NCBI RefSeq assembly: GCF_947623445.1
Contig: NC_135243.1
Coordinates: forward strand, 684,501 to 748,500
Direction: 5' to 3'
Origin: Clavelina lepadiformis
Lineage: Eukaryota; Chordata; Ascidiacea; Aplousobranchia; Clavelinidae
DNA: 64,000 nt
Shown here: piece by piece, positions 55,701-64,000 of the stretch
How the letters are laid out: every line of letters starts with the position of its first letter
Position numbering within the stretch: position 1 is the stretch's first letter
Position numbers and translations under genes: made by a program
The notes under the pieces: model-generated
What the model saw: the letters and a program-made list of their open reading frames with translations, nothing else
Told to the model about the DNA's origin: nothing
Database searches by the model: none

Positions 55701-57993
55701 TTTCCAGTTACGTCCAGCTCTAGTTTTATTTGCTTACAAAGCTGGGAACTCTCAGGCCCCATTTTGCTGCGGGATTCTTTGCACTCCTCGATAAGAATCC
55801 ATTAATAGCTTTATTGCACATGGAAGTCCTCTGTAGTGCAGAAGCTTGTCACACTTGATTCCTTGTCTTGTGCGCTTACTGAAATATTTGCCGACATGAT
55901 TTTGAGAAAATGATATGGCAACGTTAATTTTTATTCTCATCAACATCAGGCGAACATCTCCAACTTTGAAATCTTCCATATCCAGGAGAAGCAAGTTCCA
56001 GTCGACATCGTTGAACTCAAAGAACAGGTTTGTTGAGAAAATTAACGCGAAATATTCGAAGTTTTAAAATTTACTTAAAGTTGCCGTCGATCAGGTGAAT
56101 GCATTCGCATGGGAACCAACCGGGAACAAATTCTGCTGCTTGCATGGGGAATCCCCTCGCATATCGGCCACCTTCTATGAGATCAAGGGGGGCAAAGTTG
56201 AGTGCCTCGGTGAGTTACACGGCGCATATTGTGCAGAGAGTTGTGGTCAATGATGTAATGGTCCGATTGTTTCAGTGTTGTTTGTAACAAATTTTGTCTG
56301 TGTGAAGGAAGCTGCTTATCATGAGTTAGTGGCATGGTTTGACGTGATTTATGTTTTATTACTAATATGTACTGTAGATTATTATATATTGCAATTTTTA
56401 TTATTGTTTTAATAAAGCTCAATAGAACTGATTATTATTTTATTCTTCACCAGTGCTACTGCGGCATATTGTTGCTTAATAAAGGTTGTTTGTTGCAGAG
56501 ACAATGGAGAGGAAGCAAGCGTCCCACATATTCTGGTCACCTGCTGGTCAATTTGTGCTGCTTGCCGGTCTTAACAGGTACTGGGATTTATTTCATAGAT
56601 ATTCGCACATTGCACGACTGACTCTTTATCTTCGTTGAGTTTGTTTGTGAAGTAATTAATCAATCATTCCAGAATTTGTGTTCAAATCTACTAAAGTGAA
56701 TTTCTGCCATTTTATTCTAACTTGTATCCAATGGAAGATTATTCACTCAAAACTGAGTAAAAGAAATTTAAGTTACCAAAAATTTGGCCCATATTGAACT
56801 TGAGTAACTCAGCATTCACTGTCAGCAGAACAAATGATTCTCCACCAACTATTTGTTAACATCTACTTTATTAGTTTAATACATTCTGCAACTTTTTGGT
56901 TTTCAAGTGTTTTAAGATCTAGCCCCATGGTAATGTGATGTCCATGTTATTCCTCTCCAGCGCCACCTCTCAGCTGGAGTTCATCGACACGTCGGACATG
57001 AGCGTGATGAACACAGGCGAGCACCTGATGGTCTCCGACATAGAGTGGGACCCAACAGGGCGCTACCTAGTGTCCATCGTGAGCTGGTGGGCCCACAAGA
57101 TTGACAACGCTTACTGGGTCTGGTCATTCCAGGGCCGACTTCTTCGGAAACATCCGACCGAGCAGCTGTGCCAGTTGCTATGGAGACCTCGGCCGCCGAC
57201 GCTTCTCAACCATTCGCAAATCAAGGTTTGAAAGATTAAATTGTGATGTAACAATGAGTGATTTTTAGCATTGATTGTTGTGAGCAGAAGATACGTAAAG
57301 AGCACAAGTCGTACAGCAAGATCTTCGAGGCCAAAGATCGTCAGCTCCAAAACCGAGCTTCAAAGGAGATAATTGAAAAACGGCGCCATCTAATGGAGCG
57401 CTACCTCAGCTATCGACGTCAGTGTCGTGAAGTTTACCTCGAGACTACCCCATATAGGAGGGAGCTGAGAAATGGTGAGCATATTGTTTATTATGCATCA
57501 ATAAGTTTGTTTAACAGACCACGTTATGGTGCCACATGCTGTGTTAGTTGGAACAGGTGCACAAATTTGGCCTTCGCCTATCTTTAACAATGGGCAGATT
57601 TGTATTGATTGCAAAATGGTTTCAAATTTTTGCTAATTATGAAATATTCAAGGCCTCAAGGGTAAAGTTACATGTTTTTTTTTACTTTTCGTATAGCAGA
57701 GAGCATAAGTCTAAATGTTTTTCACGTTCTTGAGACTGTAATGAAAGAAAACATTTTATGAAATATATTCCATGCACTGTTGGCACAGACATTGGGAAGT
57801 TTAATCTGTGTACTGCCTGCATGTTAAAGCAGCAGAGTGACCGCACTTGTGCAATGTGATATCTATGAACCATCGGGTTGTTTGTGCAGGAGTGAACACT
57901 GACGAAGTGGACAGCCACGCAGAGGACTGGGACGAAGTGACCGTTGAAATTTTACTCGAAGAAGAAGACATTGTACTCAGTGATAAGGAGTAA
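49743..57993 (+). CDS. EIF3B: Eukaryotic translation initiation factor 3 subunit B
   Basis: Sixteen exons (49743-49881, 50740-50932, 51088-51207, 51282-51339, 51826-51954, 52267-52424, 52547-52693, 54186-54252, 54351-54397, 54688-54898, 55950-56027, 56095-56209, 56499-56577, 56961-57225, 57288-57474, 57890-57993) join in phase to 698 residues. eIF3B is a core scaffold of eIF3 on the 40S ribosome. An RRM ([13 protein letters not shown], then [17 protein letters not shown]) lies at about 59-135 and is followed by a nine-bladed beta-propeller with [64 protein letters not shown] and [15 protein letters not shown]. The C-terminal helix that binds eIF3A/eIF3I ends [17 protein letters not shown]. 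The N-terminal extension before the RRM is much shorter than in humans (814 residues in total). A start at 49755 (MDDEEQW) is also possible. A mariner transposon sits in intron 7. Confidence 0.96.
51525..51540. mobile_element. Lone hAT-like end in eIF3B intron 4
   Basis: GTTTGAAAACCACTG resembles the right end of hAT elements of the CAGTGGTTTTCAAAC type seen at 42391. No matching left end was found in the intron. Confidence 0.3.
52770..53923 (-). mobile_element. Mariner-family DNA transposon in eIF3B intron 7
   Basis: Left end CGAGGTCTGTTCGAAAAG and right end (complement) CGAGGTCTACAAGCATCC, each bordered by TA (52768-52769 and 53924-53925), about 1154 bp. The minus strand carries broken mariner transposase: [16 protein letters not shown] and TETIRKIQ at 53754-53680, [20 protein letters not shown] with [10 protein letters not shown] at about 53520-53440, then [18 protein letters not shown] and [18 protein letters not shown] at 53130-53000, the last two carrying the second and third acidic catalytic positions. 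Several stops and frame changes interrupt it, so it is inactive. It is opposite to the host gene. Confidence 0.9.
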
Positions 57994-58681
57994 TCGCCCA
58001 AGCTTATAATCGGTATTTATTTCATTCAATCTATTCTGTGTTTAAGTGCTATGCTATGTAATTACTGGGGTTGTACGAACGACTTAATAGTTGTCAATAC
58101 TTTCTTGGTCATAATGAGAATTAGACTAGATAGAAACACGATGATCGGTACGATAAGTTCCACCCTTTTTTTGCTGACTAATTTAACTTTTTAACCCTAT
58201 CATCCATTATAAAGCCGCTTTGTCTTCTTTCAGGTAATTGTCAGCATCAGCTCGCACTAGAAGTTGATGTTGCTTCATGTAAATATGGAATATTTTGAAG
58301 TCTTGAGCTGGAACAGGTTGTGGATTAGGCAAATTGTTTATTACGTGTATTTTTAAAGCTGCTAAGGAATAAACCTGGTGCGGAAGACAATATTGTGTCT
58401 ATGTTCTTTGAATAACTACTACAGTACCCCATTGAATCACAATGATAGCTTGTGTGATGTCAACAATCAATAGTTTAGCAGAGCATACAACAACAACCCA
58501 ATTACAGTGGTGCTTGTAGAAACAATATTTTAAGTGTTTTCAGCACCAAAAGCCAATTCTTTCAAAAGCCCAACACATTCGGGCGGTATTGTCAAAGTTT
58601 TTTTGTAAACGTTTGTTAGTAAGTTGTATAAAAATAAACTTTATGATGTAGGGGATACAATTGACAAATTGTGTAGAACGC
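57994..58681. other. Convergent 3' ends of eIF3B and the ZU5 gene
   Basis: Holds the eIF3B polyadenylation signal AATAAA at 58368-58373. No clear AATAAA for the minus-strand ZU5 gene near its stop; its 3' untranslated region probably overlaps this spacer. Confidence 0.5.
58368..58373 (+). promoter_or_regulatory. Polyadenylation signal of eIF3B
   Basis: AATAAA about 375 bp after the eIF3B stop codon, the first canonical signal downstream. Confidence 0.5.
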
Positions 58682-61186
58682 TTACGCATACATCACATAG
58701 ACATCATGTTTCGATGCCACCATAAGAGATGGTGTTGAGGGAAAAGTGAATCGTTCAACATGTAGAACTTCATTGGTGGCGCTGTTGAGCAGTTTAAATT
58801 CAAAATTTTCGTCTTTTATTTCGCCACGAGTATCATCGTGATCCACGACTGAAAACTGTCTTTTAATAATAGTCCTTTGGCGAAATATTTCTTTGCTTCG
58901 AATAACCACTTTTTCTCGTTCAAATTCCGTGTTAGTAGCTTCCGTTAGTTCAATGGCGACGTTTTGTCCCTTCCTGAACACATGCAAATGCAATCAGTGC
59001 TCCATTGTTAGGTCACTAAGTTCGAAACCATTAACTTCACAATAGACAGATTAATAATACAGTCAGACCTCGTTAATCCGGACCACTTTGTTTCGTTATA
59101 AAATGTCGGTTTATCGGGGTATCCGGATTATAGGAAAGCGAAAAATCAATCAAACTTGCAAATGCACCACCGTGTTCAAAAAGCTGTATGCACCTTACTC
59201 CAATCCTAAGTATGCGTAGGAGTTTAAAGAGAGTAACTGCAACATTATTTCGTCAACTAACTACTGTATCTAGAACAATCATGAATCATTTTTGCTTCAA
59301 TCTAAATAATCCAGTTTATTAGATTTTATTGCTATTTATTTAGCAGATTTGTTCCAAACTTGACAACGGGGTTTCCGAATTAAGGGGTAAAATGCATAGA
59401 AAGAAATCTGTTCTCAGCAGCTTTGTGTTGGATAACAAGGATTTCGGTTGTTCTGGGTTCGGATTATCGAGGTCTCACAGTACACACTTGTAGAATCAAG
59501 TGATTAACTCAGTGTTTAAGTCTCTGTCCCCTGTGTAAATACCCACTTAATGTTGAGCCAGAAAAGCTGTTGATCTTTTTCAACATCCACATATTCATCA
59601 CCATCAAGGACCTTCCACACGATGGCAGGATAGGTCACTTCATCATCAGGATCCTTGTAATATTTGAAAAGTAATCGTTTTTCATCGAAATCTTGCGCAT
59701 TGCCGATGCATCTAGCCCTGTGAGAGAAAATATTCACAGAAATATCTATTGCTTTAAAAATTGACTCACAGCAAACTTACGAAGTTAGTTCTGACGTTTC
59801 AAAAGTGATTGAATAATTGGAATGGCATTCAACATTGTCCAGCGGCAACCATTGAATTTCATGAAAAAGCTGAGGCTGTGAACAAATGTAAGCTATATAT
59901 ATGTATATACAATATACATGTATTCAATGGTAGTATATGTAAGCTATATTTTACATTTTTAAAGTTATTTTATATCTAAATAAACAACATATAATTCATT
60001 CATTTTATTCTTCGCCTGAAATGTGGGGGAAAGAATTGTGAAAATGATGGTGATCACAAATATGACGAAGCCTCGAGGGTATTGACAACATTTTTAGCAT
60101 CAGCACCAAACCCAATAATTCTCTTCATGAGACTCACCGTCACTGCAACACCACGCCTGTTAGGCAGGTGGCAAGTGGGCAGAGTTATCTTCACAGGTTT
60201 ATCAAATACAGAAGCCGGTGAACATCGAAGTGTTGGCGTGAGTCGGACTTGCTCCGGAATCTAAATGAACATAATTTTGTAATTAAAAATGATAAGTATC
60301 TTTATAGAAGAGGGAAGTATTGCAGTTTTCAACAGGAAATTGTGCAAAAACACAATTTTTTCATAATGGTATGTCTGAAACCTCAGCTCTATTCATAATA
60401 AATCAGCAGTGAAGTAACCAACTTTGCTTGGTTTGTTTCATACAAGTCATAGCGCCATGAAAAACACTTCAATTTGGAAAAAGACTAGATGTATAAAGTG
60501 GTCCAAAGATCATGTTCAAAGCCCAACCTCTGCGCCGTTGTCTTTGTAGATCAAAGTGAAATAAAGAAGTTTGTTGTCTTCAACAGCATCAGTTGGAATG
60601 GAAATCTCACAACCACCCAGCTTTATGCTGCCCCCGTGTGGTGTTACAACCTGCAATACAAATGCCAGATATATAGCATCAATTGAAAAACACTTAGATG
60701 CCCGACTGGAAAATTTGGTAGTTTTTCATGAGAAATCATGCGCCCAAAAATGCTATTTCTAGCGAGGATCGAAGTCTCATTTCTTGTTAGTTTATTACAA
60801 ATTTGCGTGAAAATAAAAACGTTTGTGTATGTTGATGAATCTCCTGCGTGCAGGTGCCACACTTTCCATTATGGCTCAGATATTGATAAAATTCTGATTA
60901 AAAATTAATATGAGTTTCTTTTTGCTTTTGTGTTGGTGATACCGTTATGACATCACCATGACACCAAATAGTCTCAAGAAGCTAAAAAGATAATAAAATC
61001 TAACAACACAATAACAATAACCTCTAAATTATAGATTTTATATAAGAGGAGTTTGAAGTGAGCAATCAAAAAATCTAATTACATGAGCTTAGTCTAACCA
61101 TGGACGTCTGTAGCGGTGAGTAATCGGACGGTATGGCGTCCAGCACATATTCAATCATAACTTCAACACTTTGGAACCATATAGAC
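58682..61186 (-). CDS. ZU5-domain protein, 5' end unresolved
   Basis: Exons 61186-61099 (tentative), 60650-60528, 60260-60138, 59875-59781, 59717-59547 and 58973-58682 keep phase through GT/AG borders. The product from the first listed exon is about 296 residues. A ZU5 fold is seen over two exons: VVTPHGGSIKLGGCEISIPT, DAVEDNKLLYFTLIYKD, then PEQVRLTPTLRCSPASVF and DKPVKITLPTCHLP. ZU5 domains occur in UNC5, ankyrins, ZO-1 and PIDD, where they pack against UPA domains and regulate a death domain. Here PQLFHEIQWLPLDNVE and later charged beta-rich segments follow, with no recognised death domain; the last exon ends HDVYVMYA. The tentative first exon (IEYVLDAIPSDYSPL) has no ATG-led start and needs more exons upstream. 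The function is unknown; a signalling adaptor is an inference. Confidence 0.65.
59060..59480. mobile_element. Tigger-like miniature element in the last intron of the ZU5 gene
   Basis: Left CAGTCAGACCTCGTTAATCC and right (complement) CTGTGAGACCTCGATAATCC, bordered by TA at 59058-59059 and 59481-59482; 421 bp without coding capacity. The ends resemble pogo/Tigger inverted repeats such as those at 40184. Confidence 0.8.
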
Positions 61187-62524
61187 CTAATCTACTGTAT
61201 CTCATTTGATACTGACAGAATGGTTGCTGCAGGTGACCAGTTATTTTAAATTGACCTCTTTCAGCATTTTCAAATGTGTACGGTAAATAATGAATTTAAT
61301 CGAAACTGGATATAATGGCTCCAGGCTGAAGGTTTCACTTCCTGAATTCCTAACGTTTCTTCCTGAACCTATAAAAAATTAATAATAAACCATTTAAATT
61401 TAACACAAACATAGCCTAAGCCCTAATATCACAGTTTGATTGACCTTTTCAACCTTCTGCAAGTGACACAAAAACAAAACATTTAATAAGCTAGCAGAGG
61501 TTTTCTGGCAGACAAAGTGCACTGGCAGAACTAAGCTGTCAGATATTTTTATTGGCAAATAAAACATGTGCATTCATATATAAGAAACATAAAAAGAGTT
61601 TGCAATTACAAACACTTTGAAAATGCATTGATTAATTCAAACATTAAGTTAACAATTAGTCGGACTTCTTATATTATACCTTCAATGTTGTCTGCTGGAT
61701 ATTAAGCGATTATAACCAACAAGAACAGCGCTATCATATTTGACACTAAACAGAAAGTGTCGTCAAACAATCTACAAAAAGTTGTTAAATTTGAGTTGCC
61801 ATCCACCATGTTATATGACCGTGACGCGACACCTGATCGAATAACACTTTATCGAACCGACAGTTGATCGAATCGACTGTTGCTTCTCCCGCACACAGTC
61901 ATAGCAAAACGTGGCGTACCGTTGCATTGTTTGCTGTAGAAAATTAAAATTTGGTGACTTTTCCTAAAAAAATGTTCAGCTATCTGTCCATGTTTGTTTG
62001 ATAAAGTTGGATTTTGTAATTTTTGAGATATTGTGATATTTATATAAATTTGCTCTCTCTCCGCATTGAAGCGTATTACTCATTTACGCACCAATAACTT
62101 GACTAACTATTCTTTTTCGTTCTCTTTTCACAGCGGGGGCGCGGCGTAACAAGAAGAATTTATAGAAATGTGTCACTTTTAGAAATACCTAATTTACACT
62201 AAATTCACTTTCTTTAGTTTTACAATTATGATGTATACAGGAAGCCAGATGATGTTTCTACTAACCTGTAATAATCTCATCAGTCTACGACGCATAGGTT
62301 TCTAGTAATTAACGATTGCAAATGTGTGTGCGGGGTTGGCCACACCTAGTTTTTTTAGTAAACTCGCGAGCCTGGTTAGGATAGGGTTAAAAGATCCACA
62401 ATTTATCGAAACAACTGACGATATGCACTGTTAATAGAACGACAATTTATTAAAAGAACTGACGACATGCACTGTTAAAAGCACGACAACTGACGAAGTG
62501 CACATTTTAACCGCATTCATTTAA
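61187..62524. other. Upstream of the ZU5 gene and left part of a MULE
   Basis: An open segment after an acceptor-like TTTTTATAG near 61372 (minus strand) might be another ZU5-gene exon, but no donor keeps the phase, so it is not annotated. From about 61815 to 62520 GATCGAA and CGACAA-type short repeats (ACCTGATCGAATAACAC, GAACTGACGACATGCACTG) look like subterminal repeats of the MULE whose ORF is at 62525-63028. Confidence 0.4.
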
Positions 62525-63028
62525 TTACAAGTTGTGTGCAATTGCTCGAAGATAACTTTTTATGTCCATATTCGTTGAGTCATAATTTTCGACTATGCTC
62601 TTCAGCCGTTGGTTGACAGCGTCGTAGCGCTTCTTCCGAGTTGGGCCATCGATTCCAGCACTCAATTGCTCAATTAACATTTCGTTGGAACTTTGTTCCC
62701 GCTTAATTTTTTTGACGAGTCTGCGAAGCGTCGGATGGGATATTGAGACACGCTTGCTGAACGCATTGGTACGTTCATCTGAATTGACTGCTCGATCTCG
62801 CATGCTGGCTTGTGCTCTTGCAACTATAACACGTGCAGGGTTTGGTGGATGACTGTGCTCAGATGGTGCTCTCTTGAGGCTGTCGTCCTCGGCTGTGGAT
62901 AGACGGCTTTTACATTTGAGGTATTTCTCACATCTCCAGTAAGTTACGCCATTTGTTGTTTTGTCACGAACGTACATGAAACTGTGGGGATCATGATAGA
63001 ATTGGCAATTAGTTATATAAATTGGCAT
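62525..63028 (-). CDS. FLYWCH-finger ORF derived from a MULE, catalytic core deleted
   Basis: An intact 167-residue frame. Residues 1-65 form a FLYWCH zinc finger (FYHDPHSFMYVRDKT, TYWRCEKYLKCKSRL, then HSHPPNP), the DNA-binding start of many MULE transposases. From about residue 95 it continues with sequence matching the end of MULE transposases: VSISHPTLRRLVKKIKREQS, RKKRYDAVNQRLKSIVENY and LRAIAHNL. The same end is seen at 17711-17830. The DDE/D domain that should lie between is missing but the frame stays open. Either this is an internally deleted transposon or a small DNA-binding protein made from one. Element ends were not fixed. Confidence 0.7.
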   Translation of the reverse strand: MPIYITNCQFYHDPHSFMYVRDKTTNGVTYWRCEKYLKCKSRLSTAEDDSLKRAPSEHSHPPNPARVIVARAQASMRDRAVNSDERTNAFSKRVSISHPTLRRLVKKIKREQSSNEMLIEQLSAGIDGPTRKKRYDAVNQRLKSIVENYDSTNMDIKSYLRAIAHNL

Positions 63029-64000
63029 TTTGCATAAGTTTTTGCATTTTCTCCAGTTAGATAAAATTGAATACCAAGACAGCTGTGTTACACTTGGTAA
63101 ATTCTGTTATTCAAACAAATTGTATTTCTAACTGACATATTGGACGCAGATATAAGCATTTCAAGTAGCATTGTTTTCACGGCGTAAAGTTTGAGTGTAC
63201 TTGAAAACGTTCAGATAACGTGTAATATATGCGACACGTGGTTTTATGGTAGCAGGTATTGTTCTAGTATCTTTAATCACAATCGTAGTTTCAAACCAAC
63301 ATGTGATGTAGTAAGTGTGTCAAGTGGTTTTCTGTACTGGTGTAAATCGATTTGAATTCTTTGTGATGAAAAGCTTAGAATAACATGGACACATGTACAC
63401 GTGTGATAGCAGTTAATTTGGCACTCGCTCATTGGTCAATATTTTAGTATATAAAACAAGTGTTGGATTTAAATCGCTCTCTTGGAAATTCTCTCTTCTC
63501 TGAGTTATTTCCCTTGTTCTGCTAAATTGAAGTTATTACTGAATTATTATGTAAGTGGGATCATGGTGTAAATATTGCTAATTCGATACAACTTATTCGG
63601 ATAATATAACAACTAAACTTTATGAAGTTGGTGTTGATTTAAGAAGCAATATAGAGACAGTAAACGCAACGGAGTCAAAGACAATCATTAGCGGAGTCAA
63701 ACAGTCAGACTTGGTTTAGGCCAGTCTAGAAACCAATCAATCCACCACCCCAAATCCATAAAACCGTTCAAGGCCAACTTTCGTTTGCCTTTATCACTTG
63801 AAATGAATTCCATTTCGAAATGTATACAATCGTTATTAACGTGGAAAAAATTACAAGAATTCTTAAGATGTCTAAAATCAAATAGTGTGGTAAGGTAAGT
63901 ATACACAATATGATCAAATAATGTAATTATAATAGTTATATAACTCATAAATAAATAATAACATATAAACATAATATAACATGTGTACGTGCTACCAAGC
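63029..64000. other. Right end of the window, no gene recognised
   Basis: AT-rich. A promoter-like arrangement is seen at 63430-63560. No exon of a known family was recognised. Confidence 0.4.
63428..63555 (+). promoter_or_regulatory. Possible promoter and first exon of a gene leaving the window
   Basis: ATTGGTCAAT (inverted CCAAT) at about 63431, TATATAAAAC at about 63450, a pyrimidine-rich stretch from 63475, then a consensus donor ATGTAAGTGG near 63550. Spacing between the elements fits a polymerase II promoter with a short first exon on the plus strand. No protein evidence supports it. Confidence 0.3.

Noticed and set aside
61265-61372. Extra 5' exon of the ZU5 gene
   Set aside because: The acceptor is good and the frame is open, but no donor puts it in phase with the exon at 61186.
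63697-63972. A 91-codon minus-strand frame with LALNGFMDLGWWIDWFLDW
   Set aside because: Trp-rich end is odd but no family, start context or neighbouring exon supports it.

Overview
This is a window of animal nuclear DNA: AT-rich, with spliced protein genes, introns of 0.1-2 kb and many DNA transposons. The gene set (vinculin with a proline-rich linker, UBALD, a GT10 fucosyltransferase, mitochondrial RNase P subunit TRMT10C, CFAP418, COX7C, eIF3B) is metazoan. The small genes, short introns and an acceptor-like AG directly before or near several start codons fit an invertebrate deuterostome, most likely a tunicate (ascidian). The species assignment is an inference from genes and repeats only.

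Layout. 2.3-7.2 kb (+): an intronless vinculin gene, then a three-exon UBALD gene. 9.2-14.9 kb (-): four C2H2 zinc-finger genes with single coding exons, an expanded local family that shares an N-terminal helical module. 15-18.4 kb: repeats, a degenerate hAT miniature element and a Mutator-like element with a perfect 9-bp target duplication. 18.9-25.6 kb (-): a nine-exon gene with an N-terminal TIR domain and a C-terminal leucine-rich repeat region, with no room for a NACHT ATPase; it is the best candidate for an unusual innate-immunity protein. 27.1-27.8 kb (+): a broken short-chain dehydrogenase gene. 29.1-32.5 kb: an internally deleted BED/hAT-like transposon carrying a 267-bp perfect direct duplication and a 50-bp miniature hAT. 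34.3-36.2 kb (+): a five-exon alpha-1,3-fucosyltransferase-like gene. 38-41.5 kb: repeat-rich, with a Penelope-like unit whose direct repeats carry a hammerhead-like motif, a hAT element, and a pogo/Tigger element with a hAT nested in it. 42.6-46.1 kb (+): TRMT10C followed 342 bp later by CFAP418. 46.8-47.1 kb (-): COX7C. 49.7-58.0 kb (+): sixteen-exon eIF3B with a mariner in intron 7. 58.7-61.2 kb (-): a ZU5-domain gene, its 5' part unresolved, with a Tigger-like miniature element in its last intron. 62.5-63.0 kb (-): a FLYWCH-MULE ORF that has lost the catalytic core.

How the genes relate. Most are unrelated housekeeping or cell-biology genes: adhesion (vinculin), glycosylation (FUT), mitochondrial tRNA processing and respiration (TRMT10C, COX7C), cilia (CFAP418) and translation (eIF3B). 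The lineage-specific parts are the zinc-finger cluster, the TIR-LRR gene and the ZU5 gene. All splice sites were read by eye from GT/AG positions, phase continuity and protein family similarity; no alignment or transcript data were available.
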